Shown here: in pieces, positions 26,607 to 40,066 of the stretch | Layout of the letters: each line of letters begins with the position of its first letter | Numbering within the stretch: the first letter of the stretch is position 1 | DNA from: an uncultured Thiohalocapsa sp. | GTDB taxonomy: Bacteria > Pseudomonadota > Gammaproteobacteria > Chromatiales > Chromatiaceae | Length of the DNA stretch: 61,343 nt | Direction: 5' to 3' | Assembly: GCF_913062725.1 (NCBI RefSeq) | Contig: NZ_CAJXWY010000023.1 | Span: 1-61,343 of the forward strand | The notes under the pieces: generated by a model | The model's input: the letters and a program-made list of their open reading frames with translations, nothing else | What the model was told of the DNA's origin: nothing | The model's database searches: none | Position numbers and translations under genes: made by a program

Positions 26607-27755
26607 GTGCCCACCTCCACCCACGCGCTGGACGGGCGCGGTCGCGGGATCGCCGTGCGGCGGCTGCAAGTCGACCTCGGTGAGCGCGCCTACCCGATTC
26701 TCATTGGCTCCGGGCTCATCGCAGACTCGAGCAGCTACGAACCCTACGTGCGCGACCGGCAGGTGCTGGTGGTCAGCAACGACACCGTCGCTCCGCTGTA
26801 TCTGAGCGTCGTGCAGCGGGCCCTGGCCAACCTGAGCTGCAGCACGGTGATCCTGCCCGACGGCGAGCGCCACAAGGACCTCGGCACGCTGAATCGCATC
26901 TTCGACACCCTGCTGCGCGAGCGCTTGGGGCGGGACGTCACCCTGATCGCCCTCGGCGGCGGTGTGGTCGGTGACATGGCGGGCTTCGCGGCGGCCTGCT
27001 ATCAGCGCGGCGTCGACTTCATCCAGGTTCCGACCACGCTACTGGCGCAGGTGGACTCGTCGGTGGGCGGCAAGACAGGCGTAAACCACGCGCTCGGGAA
27101 GAACATGATCGGCGCCTTCCACCAGCCGCGCGCCGTCATTGCGGACACCGAGACGCTGAGCACCCTGCCAGACCGGGAGCTCGCCGCTGGATTGGCGGAG
27201 GTGGTGAAATACGGGCTCATACGCGATGCGGCCTTCTTCGACTGGCTCGAGGCGAACCGCGAGCGGCTGCTCGCCCGCGACGGCGATGCGCTGGCCGAGG
27301 CCATCGAGCGCTCCTGCCGCAACAAGGCTGCGGTTGTGGCCGCCGATGAGCGCGAGTCCGGGCAGCGGGCGCTGTTGAACCTCGGTCACACATTCGGTCA
27401 TGCCATTGAAGCAGGCCTGGGCTACGGCGAGTGGCTCCACGGTGAGGCGGTGGCGGCGGGCATGGTGCTGGCCGCCGAGCTGTCCGCGCGCCTGGGTTGG
27501 CTCGCCGCCGCCGAGGTTGCGCGCACACGCGATTTGCTCGCCGGCTTCGGCCTGCCGGTGGACCCGCCCACCAGCCTGAGCGTCGAGCGCTGGCTCGCGC
27601 TGATGGCTGTGGACAAAAAAGTTCAGGGCGGTCGGCTGCGCCTGGTGCTGCTGCGAGGTATCGGTGCGGCTGTCGTCACGGCCGATTTCGACCCTGATGC
27701 GTTGCGGGCACTGCTGGCTGCGGTGGCGGCGCCTAAGGCTTCTGGCATGCTCTAG
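26607..27755 (+). CDS. aroB: 3-dehydroquinate synthase
   Basis: Converts DAHP to 3-dehydroquinate, using NAD+ and a divalent metal. The 382-residue enzyme has [18 protein letters not shown], the NAD-binding [23 protein letters not shown] and [20 protein letters not shown]. It also has the metal ligands in [35 protein letters not shown] and [14 protein letters not shown]. The GTG at 26607, one base after the aroK stop and 11 bases after GAGGA, is taken as start. A GTG at 26655 would remove a 16-residue unconserved extension and is possible. Confidence 0.95.
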   Translation: MPTSTHALDGRGRGIAVRRLQVDLGERAYPILIGSGLIADSSSYEPYVRDRQVLVVSNDTVAPLYLSVVQRALANLSCSTVILPDGERHKDLGTLNRIFDTLLRERLGRDVTLIALGGGVVGDMAGFAAACYQRGVDFIQVPTTLLAQVDSSVGGKTGVNHALGKNMIGAFHQPRAVIADTETLSTLPDRELAAGLAEVVKYGLIRDAAFFDWLEANRERLLARDGDALAEAIERSCRNKAAVVAADERESGQRALLNLGHTFGHAIEAGLGYGEWLHGEAVAAGMVLAAELSARLGWLAAAEVARTRDLLAGFGLPVDPPTSLSVERWLALMAVDKKVQGGRLRLVLLRGIGAAVVTADFDPDALRALLAAVAAPKASGML

Positions 27756-28250
27756 ATGGCCGGGGACACGACCAAGTGTCGACGGGCAGTGGTGCATCCG
27801 GGCGCATGCGCAGTCCTTTGGCAGCGGGCAGTCGCGCTAGCACCAAAGCCGTGCATCGAGACACAAGACTGCCCCGCCCGAGTGCCATGCTCGCCGCCGA
27901 GGGGCGCCGGTCGCCGGCGGCGTACTGGCATAGTCCCTGCTTCGACGTTATGATGCTCGGCCCGGCGCTCGGTCGTGACTTGCGGTGATGGCAGATGCCG
28001 GGCCGCTCGCCGCCTCCGACCCCACCGATGGCCGCAGCCGACGCCGCCCCAGGGTCTGCGTCAGCGAGCCATTGCCCGGGCGGCCTTCGTCAGGCGCCGA
28101 GCACAGCCGGCCAGTCAAAACCGCGGACGCTGCGGACGGTATTTCACCCGCGAGCGGAACTTCCCGGCGCGCAAGCCGACTGATCTGCGAATCACACACC
28201 ACCCGTCGGGTCCGTTAACCGATCACCAGGCGACTACGAGGTCCTCCGTC
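27756..28250. other. Intergenic region where damX/SPOR gene is often found
   Basis: Almost 500 bases between aroB and gltB with no convincing coding sequence. In pseudomonads and relatives a SPOR-domain (DamX) gene often lies between aroB and the next genes. I see no remnant of SPOR motifs. The gltB promoter must lie here, but I could not place it. Confidence 0.5.
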
Positions 28251-32933
<4,683 letters not shown>

Positions 32934-32948
32934 AGGAGGGCATGAGCC

Positions 32949-34415
32949 ATGGGTAAGCCAACCGGATTCATGGAATACGAGCGCGCCGAGATGGCCTACG
33001 AGCCGGCGGCGGATCGAGTCGTGCACTACAACGAGTTCGTGTTGCCGCCGTCCGACGAAGCGATGGCCATCCAGGGTGCGCGCTGTATGGACTGCGGCAT
33101 TCCCTATTGCCACCAGGGCTGTCCGGTGAACAACATCATTCCGGACTGGAACGACCTGGTGTATCAGAACGACTGGGCGTCGGCCATCGAGGTGCTGCAC
33201 AGCACCAACAACTTCCCGGAGTTCACCGGGCGCATCTGTCCGGCACCCTGCGAGGCGGCCTGCACCCTCAACATCGACGACAAGCCGGTGGCCATCAAGG
33301 CCATCGAGCGCGCCATTGCCGACAAGGCCTGGGACGAAGGCTGGGTGCGCCCGCAGGTGCCTGAGCACCGCACCGGTAAGCACATCGCCGTGGTGGGCTC
33401 CGGTCCCGCCGGACTCGCCTGTGCCCAGCAGCTGGCACGCGCCGGGCACGCCGTGTCCTTGTACGAAAAGGAAGACCGCATCGGCGGCCTGCTGCGCTAC
33501 GGCATCCCGGACTTCAAGCTCGCCAAGAAGATGATCGATCGGCGCATGGCACAGATGCGCACCGAGGGCGTGGAGTTCCACACCCATTGCCACATCGGTG
33601 TCGACATCCCCATAGAACAGCTCATGGCAGAGCACGACGCCGTGGTGCTCGCCGGTGGCTCCGAGAAGCCCCGCGACCTGGACGTCCCCGGGCGCAGCTA
33701 CGACGGCATCCACTTCGCCATGGATTTCCTGCGCGCCAACTCCAAGCGCGTGCAGGGCGTGCATGTGCCGGACGAGGACTTCATCAGCGCCAACGACAAG
33801 CATGTCATCGTCATCGGCGGCGGTGATACCGGCTCCGACTGCATCGGCACCAGCAACCGCCATGGCGCCAGATCCATCACCCAGATCGAGATCCTGGACA
33901 AGCCGCCGGAGAAGGAGGACAAGGGCCTTACCTGGCCCGACTGGCCGCACAAGCTGCGCACCTCCAGCAGCCAGGAAGAAGGCTGCGAGCGGCATTGGAA
34001 CGTGCTCACCAAGTCCTTCGATCACGATGGCGATGGCAACGTCAAAGCCCTGAACTATGTGTTGGTACGCTGGGATAAGGACACGCACGGACGCTGGCAG
34101 ATGACCGAGGTCCCGGGCAGCGAGGGTCACTTCGAGGCCGACCTGGTGCTGCTCGCCATGGGCTTCGTCCACCCGGTGCACGAGGGCATGCTGGCGGAGC
34201 TGCGAGCGGCAAAAGGACTGGAGCTGGACGGCCGTGGCAACGTCAAGGGCAGCACCGAGGGCCCGAAGGCTTACTACACCAACGTCGACGGTGTCTTCAC
34301 GGCGGGCGATATGCGCCGCGGACAGTCGCTGGTGGTCTGGGCCATCCGCGAGGGCAGACAGTGCGCGCGTGCCGTGGACGAGTGGCTGATGGGGACGACC
34401 GACCTACCGCGATGA
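32949..34415 (+). CDS. gltD: Glutamate synthase, small (beta) subunit
   Basis: NADPH-oxidising partner of GltB. The 488-residue protein has the N-terminal 4Fe-4S cysteine motifs [17 protein letters not shown] and [15 protein letters not shown]. The FAD-binding [29 protein letters not shown] and the NADPH-binding [13 protein letters not shown] come next. The end [25 protein letters not shown] is characteristic. An AAGGAGGG site eight bases upstream selects the ATG at 32949 over an out-of-frame ATG at 32942. A strong terminator follows. Confidence 0.97.
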   Translation: MGKPTGFMEYERAEMAYEPAADRVVHYNEFVLPPSDEAMAIQGARCMDCGIPYCHQGCPVNNIIPDWNDLVYQNDWASAIEVLHSTNNFPEFTGRICPAPCEAACTLNIDDKPVAIKAIERAIADKAWDEGWVRPQVPEHRTGKHIAVVGSGPAGLACAQQLARAGHAVSLYEKEDRIGGLLRYGIPDFKLAKKMIDRRMAQMRTEGVEFHTHCHIGVDIPIEQLMAEHDAVVLAGGSEKPRDLDVPGRSYDGIHFAMDFLRANSKRVQGVHVPDEDFISANDKHVIVIGGGDTGSDCIGTSNRHGARSITQIEILDKPPEKEDKGLTWPDWPHKLRTSSSQEEGCERHWNVLTKSFDHDGDGNVKALNYVLVRWDKDTHGRWQMTEVPGSEGHFEADLVLLAMGFVHPVHEGMLAELRAAKGLELDGRGNVKGSTEGPKAYYTNVDGVFTAGDMRRGQSLVVWAIREGRQCARAVDEWLMGTTDLPR

Positions 34416-34454
34416 GCTCGGAAGATGGTGACCCCTCTTGGGGGATCCGGTATG

Positions 34455-34482
34455 AAAAAAGCGGCCTTTGGCCGCTTTTTTT
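34455..34482. terminator. Bidirectional Rho-independent terminator (gltD / bfd)
   Basis: AAAAAAGCGGCC (34455-34466), loop TTT, GGCCGCTTTTTTT (34470-34482). The GC stem is followed by a T-run on both strands. It can therefore stop gltBD transcription from the left and bfd transcription from the right. Confidence 0.92.
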
Positions 34483-34583
34483 GGTTGGATGATTGCGGTA
34501 CGGCGCTGGCACCATTAGGCTCGGCCATGTCGTTCTGCGGTCCCCCCGGGCCGGGCGCCGCAACGCGACACCGCCGGTCGGGC

Positions 34584-34784
34584 TCAGGCGGCGACGCGAT
34601 GCAACTGCTGGTCGGGGCGCGCGGCCGTGGCGTCGTTGAGCATCCGCTGGGCACACTCGGCGCAGCGCCCGCAGCAGGTGGCGACCTTGAGCCTGCGCTG
34701 CAGGCACTCCATGGAGTGCGCGCCGTTCTCGCAGGCCGTACGGATTTGGCTGTCGGTGACCTTATTGCAGACACAAACGTACAT
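34584..34784 (-). CDS. bfd: Bacterioferritin-associated ferredoxin
   Basis: Small [2Fe-2S] protein that docks on bacterioferritin and reduces its stored iron for release. The 66-residue product has the Bfd cysteine pattern: C4 and C6 in MYVCVCNKVTD, then C38 and C41 within ATCCGRCAECA (an extra Cys37 precedes). The rest matches the Fer2_BFD family, with a short Ala/Gln-rich tail. It is divergent from the two bacterioferritin genes and shares their AT-rich control region. Confidence 0.93.
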   Translation of the reverse strand: MYVCVCNKVTDSQIRTACENGAHSMECLQRRLKVATCCGRCAECAQRMLNDATAARPDQQLHRVAA

Positions 34785-34835
34785 GGCAGGGCAATACTAG
34801 TGGATGATTGATGACACACCGACGGTAACAGAAAA

Positions 34836-34854
34836 AAGAATGATTCGCAATAAT
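34836..34854. promoter_or_regulatory. Candidate Fur box
   Basis: AAGAATGATTCGCAATAAT matches the 19-bp Fur consensus GATAATGATAATCATTATC at about 11 positions by my alignment, including the AATGAT core. It covers the predicted bfd -10 box. Iron-dependent repression of bfd would fit its role in iron release. Confidence 0.4.
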
Positions 34855-34874
34855 GTTTTTATGATTTTGGTCAA
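34847..34874 (-). promoter_or_regulatory. Predicted bfd promoter
   Basis: On the minus strand TTGACC (34874-34869), 16 bases, TATTGC (34852-34847). The -35 matches consensus at five of six positions; the -10 is weaker. The -10 lies inside the Fur-like site. Confidence 0.35.
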
Positions 34875-35104
34875 TGCTTTTGAAAACAGGTGGTTGTGCG
34901 CGCGAGACCTCGATCACCCTGCGCAGGGTACCGCGACGGCCTGGCAAACCTGGTGATGCTCTTGATTACTGTTGGGACAGCAGCATGTCGCGTGCCAAGG
35001 CGGGGATCATGTCGGCGGCGGATGCATCAGGTCCGCCCCGCTGGCATCCTGAGCACTTGATCAACACAACATCAACGTCATGACAACGACCGGAGAACCG
35101 CGCA

Positions 35105-35578
35105 GTGCAAGGCGACAATCCGATTCTGCAAGCCCTCAATGGGTGCCTCAAAGATCAGCTGACGGCAATCAACCAGCTCTTTCTGCATGCGCGGATGGCT
35201 AAGAACTGGGGTCTGAACGGACTCAACGACTACGAGTACAAGCGCTCGATCAAAGCCATGAAGATGGCCGATGACCTGATCGAGCGCATCCTCTTCCTGG
35301 AGGGTTTGCCAAACCTGCAGGATTTGGGCAAGCTCCTCATCGGCGAGAACGTACCGGAGATGTTGGGGGGCGATCTCTCCATGCTGAGCGTCATGCGCGG
35401 CAATCTACTGGATGCCGTGAAGCTGTGCGAAGACCGCAGAGATTATGTGAGCCGCGATGAGCTCACCGAGATTCTGGAAGAGGTGGAGGAGCACATCGAC
35501 TGGATCGAGTCCCAGCAGTGGCTGATCGACAATACCGGGCTTGAGAATTATCTGCAGGCCATGATGGAGGGGGCGTGA
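35105..35578 (+). CDS. bfr: Bacterioferritin subunit, haem-binding type with degenerate ferroxidase site
   Basis: A 157-residue ferritin-fold protein closely following E. coli Bfr in length and sequence ([44 protein letters not shown]). Met52, the axial haem ligand, is kept. By alignment the ferroxidase ligands are mostly lost: E18 is Gln, E51 Ala, H54 Met, E94 Ser and E127 Val; only H130 remains. The subunit should therefore bind haem at dimer interfaces but not oxidise iron. The start is a GTG at 35105 after GGAG. The next gene encodes the complementary subunit, three bases past its stop. Confidence 0.92.
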   Translation: MQGDNPILQALNGCLKDQLTAINQLFLHARMAKNWGLNGLNDYEYKRSIKAMKMADDLIERILFLEGLPNLQDLGKLLIGENVPEMLGGDLSMLSVMRGNLLDAVKLCEDRRDYVSRDELTEILEEVEEHIDWIESQQWLIDNTGLENYLQAMMEGA

Positions 35579-35580
35579 TC

Positions 35581-36069
35581 ATGCAAGGTAGTCAACATGT
35601 GCTCGCACACCTGCAGGCCTTGCTCAACTGCGAGCTCGCCGCCCGGGATCAGTACCTGGGTCATGCCCGCAAATTCCGCGATTGGGGCTTATTCAAGCTC
35701 GCCGAGCACTTGGAGCACGAGCTCCAGGAAGAGGCCGAGCACGCCGACAAGCTCATCGAGCGCATGCTATTCCTGGAAGCGGAGCCGGATTTCAACCAGC
35801 GGGACAAGGTCAACATCGGTAACAACGTCGCGGAGATGCTGCGGCTGGACCTGGACGTCGAGTACCGGGTCGCGGGTGCGCTGAAGGAGGCCATCGCCAC
35901 CTGCGAAGCCGAGCAGGACTATGAAACCCGCACGATCCTCATCCAGCTCCTCGACGACACCGAGATGGACCATGCCTGGTGGCTGGAGCAGCAACTGCGA
36001 CGCATCCAGCTGATGGGTGTTCAAAACTATCTCCAGTCGCAGATGGGCGCGCACGGGCAGGGCGCCTGA
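35581..36069 (+). CDS. bfr: Bacterioferritin subunit, ferroxidase type lacking the haem ligand
   Basis: A 162-residue bacterioferritin subunit. By alignment with E. coli Bfr all six ferroxidase ligands are present: E18 in NCELAARDQY, E51 and H54 in EEAEHAD, E94 in DVEYRV, E127 and H130 in TEMDH. The haem ligand Met52 is replaced by Ala. It should oxidise and store iron, while haem would come from the partner encoded just upstream. I chose ATG 35581 (MQGSQHV) because it lines up with the first subunit (MQGDNPI) and follows GGAGGGGG; a GTG at 35575 is also in frame. Confidence 0.93.
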   Translation: MQGSQHVLAHLQALLNCELAARDQYLGHARKFRDWGLFKLAEHLEHELQEEAEHADKLIERMLFLEAEPDFNQRDKVNIGNNVAEMLRLDLDVEYRVAGALKEAIATCEAEQDYETRTILIQLLDDTEMDHAWWLEQQLRRIQLMGVQNYLQSQMGAHGQGA

Positions 36070-36446
36070 GATTTGGTGGCTGACCTGACCGGCTCGGGCG
36101 CCGAGGCCCGTGTCCCGGTCGCCGGGGAAGCCGCCGCAGCGCGTCATCAATATGGACGTCCCGCGGTGTGGCGCCGGAGTCCCTGTGGGGCCGATCAATG
36201 CCCGGGCTGAGACCATGCTCGTGGCCATGCCCCGTCGCCGGATCGTCTGGTCGCCATCTCGCATCGCATGTCATGCCCATGCGCGTCGGCACGCCTGATC
36301 CGCCACCCCGGGTCGACCTGCACCGATGAGCCGCCACTGGCAGCGGCGCAGGTCAATGCGCCGATGGCGTGCAATGTCGGGTGGCTGCCCGGCTTTGGGC
36401 GGCCTCGCGGTATCCGTCGTTGCGCCCTTTTCGTGTGGTGTGCGGC
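36070..36446. other. Intergenic region after the bacterioferritin genes
   Basis: About 380 bases between convergent genes. No supported gene, RNA or clear terminator. Confidence 0.5.
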
Positions 36447-36854
36447 TCAGAGGGGGAGCAAGCTCGTCAACACAAGTAGCAGCAGGCCGACGATGCCAAG
36501 CCAGTCGAAGAGTCGTTGCCAGCGTCGATGCTTGTGGTGCAAGCGAGCAGTGGCCGCACGCCACGCCGGACTCGCCGCCAGCGCTGGGGCGAGGTAGGTG
36601 CGCTGGTGCTGTAGCTCGATGGCATCCAGCGCAGCGGCGGCCTCCACCATGTCGGCGCGGTACGCGCGCCGGTTCGCATCCAGCAGGTGGCGGCGAAGAT
36701 CCGCGTGAAAATGCATCATCGCCGCATCCAAGTCCCAAAAATACGCGACAATCGCGACGCCTTCGGGCGCCTCGGCCATGATGTCCGCCTCTTCCAGGCA
36801 AATGACCCTGGGTGTGCTCCCGCAGGGCGCGATATAGAGATAACCGGCTCGCAT
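36447..36854 (-). CDS. Small protein with GIY-YIG/T5orf172-like pattern and C-terminal membrane anchor
   Basis: A 135-residue protein I do not recognise with certainty. It starts MRAGYLYIAP, and the segment IVAYFWDLDAAMMHFHADLRRHLLDANRRAY has the spacing of the helical part of T5orf172/Mug113-type GIY-YIG domains. The usual KIG-T-R and catalytic Glu motifs are absent, so nuclease activity is unlikely. The C-terminus (FDWLGIVGLLLLVLTSLLPL) is a clear membrane segment, which would make it a tail-anchored protein. It follows another small gene by 36 bases on the same strand, so the two are probably cotranscribed. Confidence 0.5.
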   Translation of the reverse strand: MRAGYLYIAPCGSTPRVICLEEADIMAEAPEGVAIVAYFWDLDAAMMHFHADLRRHLLDANRRAYRADMVEAAAALDAIELQHQRTYLAPALAASPAWRAATARLHHKHRRWQRLFDWLGIVGLLLLVLTSLLPL

Positions 36855-36890
36855 GAGGCCCGTCGCTGTCTTGCAAAACCTGGGTGTCGC

Positions 36891-37079
36891 CTACGCCAGT
36901 CGAGCCTGGCATTCCCGGTTGGCGATGTGAATCAGTTCCATCACCTCGCGGGCCAGCGGCAGGGGTTCCGTGGGGACATAACCTTGGCCCTGGGACCAGG
37001 CCTCCTCCGCCTCTGCGGCCATGCCGTGAAAGCCCTGTCGGCAAAGCTCCCAAACGGCTTTGTCTTGATACGTCGTCAT
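36891..37079 (-). CDS. Small hypothetical protein
   Basis: A 62-residue soluble, acidic protein (MTTYQDKAVWELCRQGFHGMA...) of no family I recognise. Support for coding is a good ribosome site (GAGGGGG about seven bases before the ATG), sensible composition, and its position 36 bases upstream of another small gene on the same strand. Secondary structure looks mainly helical. Confidence 0.5.
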   Translation of the reverse strand: MTTYQDKAVWELCRQGFHGMAAEAEEAWSQGQGYVPTEPLPLAREVMELIHIANRECQARLA

Positions 37080-37646
37080 GTTGCTGCCCCCTCATCGATG
37101 CAATTCCCAGGGCTCGGCGGATTACCGAATGCGAACAGCCGCCGAGCCTTACCGGTACGGCCTTAGCGTAGCCATTGTGTATGAAAATTTTGTGTGTGCC
37201 CCAGGTTGCGCCACCACCGGTTCCGCCGCCGCTGGTTGCCATGCGCCGCTGTCAGGGCCTCGACAACCCCGACGCGATGCCCGACGGCGTTGGCACGAGC
37301 GGCAGGACCGTCGCGCGCGTTAGCGGTTGTCGGCCGTCCCCCGCCGATATGGTATCGCGCTGAGCAACACCGTCGTTTTCAGGCTACAACATCAGCATAG
37401 TCGATGGTTGCGGACGCACCATTGGTAAATACCGGATTCTGCGTAAGCGCTCACCCCGCGAAGTCTCCAGGATCCACCCAAGCAGCAGCTGCCAGCGGCC
37501 TGTTGTCAGAGCACCACATGTGCTCATCGTGCGACGGAAATCCCCGCTGTGCGCGCGCCCGCATCCCATCGCCGGCCCGCGGGCATTGATTCCAATCTAC
37601 GAAAGCAATACCTACCGCCCAGCACGGATTAGGAGCCGCACCGTCA
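37080..37646. other. Intergenic region with no supported gene
   Basis: About 570 bases between divergent small genes. Short open frames exist but lack ribosome sites or believable composition. It must contain the promoters for the genes starting at 37079 (minus) and 37647 (plus). Confidence 0.45.
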
Positions 37647-37997
37647 GTGAACACATCAGACATACCGCAAGGAGTCGTGCCCCTCGGCGTCGTGCTCGCC
37701 GGCGTCGCTTTCGCCTTCGGCTCAGCCGTTGTGCCCCACTTCGACTCAGCCCACCGTCTGCTGGCACTGCCTTTCGGCATCGGGGTGGCGCTCTACGCCC
37801 TGTATGGAGTCGTCGCCGCCCTGGTGCCCCAATCACTGGCTGATCGGCTGGGATTGCGTATCCTTGGCCTGCATGTCGCGATGGGTGTTTTGCTACGCGC
37901 ATCCATCGACGTCCGTATCGTGGAAGGCTGGCTTGTCCTCGTGCCAGCTCTGTTGATGGTGTATCTGTTGGCCGACGTCTACCTGCGGCGGGCATGA
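37647..37997 (+). CDS. Small hypothetical membrane protein
   Basis: A 116-residue very hydrophobic protein with three or four predicted membrane segments (about residues 10-32, 38-60, 70-85 and 92-112). It starts with GTG, with AGGAG 11 bases upstream. No family recognised. The next gene on the same strand, 133 bases on, encodes a CPXCG-type zinc-ribbon-like protein. Confidence 0.6.
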   Translation: MNTSDIPQGVVPLGVVLAGVAFAFGSAVVPHFDSAHRLLALPFGIGVALYALYGVVAALVPQSLADRLGLRILGLHVAMGVLLRASIDVRIVEGWLVLVPALLMVYLLADVYLRRA

Positions 37998-38130
37998 CAT
38001 GTTTTGCACCTGAGCGTACAACACCGACGACGCCCTCCCCGGGGCGCTCCGCGCCGTTGTCTGCAAACCACTGAATTCAGCGAGCCGTGGCCCCGAACGA
38101 CGGTGGCCGGGCCACTTTGGCGGATGCTTC

Positions 38131-38328
38131 ATGGAAGCCTTGCAAGTGTGCGTGCAGCAATGCCCCTGGTGCGGCGAGCTCATCGAGCTCACCGTCGATT
38201 GCAGCTACGGCGATCACGTCTATGTTGAGGACTGTAGTGTCTGCTGCGCGCCCATCGAAGTGACAATACGTTTTACCGGGGCGGACCCGGTGTCGCCGCG
38301 GGTGGACCTGCGGCGGGAGAATGAATGA
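38131..38328 (+). CDS. CPXCG motif-containing cysteine-rich protein
   Basis: A 65-residue protein of the CPXCG family, widespread in gammaproteobacteria and of unknown function. It has C11-PW-C14-G, a central acidic strand, and C35-SV-C38-C39, a pattern that should bind a metal as a small zinc ribbon. Two further cysteines (C7, C24) are present. The ATG at 38131 lacks a strong ribosome site. Confidence 0.8.
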   Translation: MEALQVCVQQCPWCGELIELTVDCSYGDHVYVEDCSVCCAPIEVTIRFTGADPVSPRVDLRRENE

Positions 38329-38357
38329 CTCCGGCGATGCCCGGGCGCGACCGGCGC

Positions 38358-38543
38358 TCAATCGCCGTAGAACGCCTCTTCGACCTCTGCCGCCGGCACT
38401 TCCTGATCTGAGTCTCGTTCGATCCGCACCAGTCGTGCAACAGGGTGCCCATCCTGACTCAGCGTAATGACCTCTCCCCGGCGCACGCGCTCGATGAGCT
38501 CGTCGAGGTGCGCTGTGGCGTAGTCGGTGGTTACGGTCTGCAT
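38358..38543 (-). CDS. Phd/YefM-family antitoxin, no toxin adjacent
   Basis: A 61-residue protein with the Phd/YefM N-terminal DNA-binding fold: TVTTDYATAHLDELIERVRRGEVITLSQDGHPVARLVRI. The acidic C-terminus would normally wrap a toxin. Toxins of these pairs are usually encoded directly downstream, but the bases after the stop belong to the oppositely oriented CPXCG gene, and nothing toxin-like lies upstream. It is therefore an orphan antitoxin or solo regulator. Confidence 0.8.
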   Translation of the reverse strand: MQTVTTDYATAHLDELIERVRRGEVITLSQDGHPVARLVRIERDSDQEVPAAEVEEAFYGD

Positions 38544-38722
38544 AGCGTCTTCTCGTTGTTGTGCGGCGCGGCGCCCCGGGGCAGCGCCGACAGCCTCGCT
38601 GCGATGCGGCGACGGCGCCGCTGCGCGGCTGGATATGGGGCCGGCGCCCGCGGATACAGCTGTAGCCCCGCCGCCACCGGCGACACCACGAGCGGCCGTA
38701 CGGACTCGCCATCCGGGCGCAC

Positions 38723-39835
38723 CTATCGCGCGGTTGCCAGTCCCCTCAACAGGGTCCGCGGGAGCGCGGGCCCGCCGTAGATCAGCCCGGTATACAGTTG
38801 AATCAGGTCGGCGCCGGCCGCGAGCTTGGCGTTGGCGCTGGCGGCGTCCATGACGCCGCCGACGCCGATGAGGACCGGGCTGCTGCCGAGGGACTCCCGT
38901 AGCAGCCGCAGCAAAGCGGTGCTGCGCGCGAACAGTGGTGCCCCGGAGAGCCCGCCGCTCATGCCCGCGGTAGCCGTGGTGGCGGTGCTGAAGTCCACGG
39001 TCGTATTGCTGACCACCAGCCCGGCGCAGCCCGCCTGCAGTGCCGCCCGGGCACAGGCGAGGGCATCGGCATCGGCGAGATCGGGTGCGAGCTTCACCAA
39101 CAGCGGCCGCGGTCGCGCGAGCGTTTGGTTCGGCGTCTGCACCGCATCGACGATGCCCCGCAGCTGATCCACCGATTGCAGATCCCGCAGCCCCGGCGTG
39201 TTGGGACTGGAGACGTTGACCACCACGAAATCCGCCAGCTCGCCCAGGCGCTCGAAGCTGCGCCGATAGTCGGCGGCGGCGTCCGCCGCCGGCGTGGCTT
39301 TGGATTTGCCAATGTTGATGGCGAGCGGCACCCGCAGCGTCTCCTGCTGGCGCAGGCGCTCGATACGCGTCGCCACCACGTCGGCGCCATCGTTCGGAAA
39401 GCCCATGCGGTTGATGAGCGCGCCGTCCGGCGGCAGACGGAACACCCGCGGGCGCGGATTGCCGGGCTGGCGCAGCGCGGTTACCGTGCCCACCTCAACG
39501 AAGCCGAAGCCCAATGCCTGCCAAAAGCCGAGCGCTTCGGCGTCCTTGTCGACGCCGGCGGCGAGGCCGAGTGGATTCGGGAAGTCCAGTCCCATGACGC
39601 GGGTCGCCAGTGTTGCTGACCCGGCCACATCCGAGCCGGCGTGGCGGCGACCTGACGGCGCCGTCAGGGCTGCAGGCAGCAGGCGCGCCAGCAGCAGGCC
39701 GAGCTGGTGGGCGCGCTCGGCCTCCAGGCGAAACAGCAGTGGTCGCAGGATGCGCCAGAGGCCGATGGCAGGTGGCGGGACCGAAGACGGGCTCAGAGCG
39801 GGTACCGGGTGGCTAGTGGACGGGTCACCCGCCAC
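38723..39835 (-). CDS. pyrD: Dihydroorotate dehydrogenase (quinone), class 2
   Basis: Oxidises dihydroorotate to orotate and passes electrons to membrane quinone in pyrimidine synthesis. The enzyme has the membrane-associating N-terminal helices (LWRILRPLLFRLEAERAHQLG) that define class 2. Then come FPNPLGLAAGVDKDAEAL, GFGFVEVGTVT, NRMGFPNDG, the catalytic Ser segment VVNVSSPNTPGLRDLQ, VSNTTVDF and the FMN-phosphate end LIQLYTGLIYGGP. The start is uncertain. I took the GTG at 39835 (370 residues), which leaves a 23-residue Pro/Ser-rich lead before the conserved part; no ATG lies closer. Confidence 0.92.
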   Translation of the reverse strand: MAGDPSTSHPVPALSPSSVPPPAIGLWRILRPLLFRLEAERAHQLGLLLARLLPAALTAPSGRRHAGSDVAGSATLATRVMGLDFPNPLGLAAGVDKDAEALGFWQALGFGFVEVGTVTALRQPGNPRPRVFRLPPDGALINRMGFPNDGADVVATRIERLRQQETLRVPLAINIGKSKATPAADAAADYRRSFERLGELADFVVVNVSSPNTPGLRDLQSVDQLRGIVDAVQTPNQTLARPRPLLVKLAPDLADADALACARAALQAGCAGLVVSNTTVDFSTATTATAGMSGGLSGAPLFARSTALLRLLRESLGSSPVLIGVGGVMDAASANAKLAAGADLIQLYTGLIYGGPALPRTLLRGLATAR

Positions 39836-40066
39836 TTTCGCACAATGCGAGCGCGACGGTCTACCAGTGTGGCGCAGCACTCGGCGCCGGGCTGGCGCAT
39901 GGCCGGCGGCGGCCGCCGCCGATGTCCGTTGCGTGCAAATCATTGCCCCAGGTCGGTGTTTGGGGCCTGTTGACATGGCAAACTAGGGTGATTTGCAGGC
40001 GCCCGCCTGAGGTGCCGTCGCCCGCGCAGACCGGCGCATTGCCGCCCCCCGGAGGTCACCCTACAA

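Larger units (their letters stand above)
34785..35104. other. Divergent control region between bfd and bfr
   Basis: Holds the bfd promoter and a Fur-like site (separate entries). The AT-rich core spans about 34800-34890; the bfr side is GC-rich. No gene is supported in it. Confidence 0.5.

Noticed and set aside
34584..36069. Encapsulated or novel iron-storage system
   Set aside because: The genes are ordinary Bfd and bacterioferritin families; only the split of active-site residues is unusual and is reported as such.
37178..37363. Plus-strand frame starting MKILCVPQVAPPPV
   Set aside because: No ribosome site, Pro/Arg-rich, no continuation of any recognisable domain.
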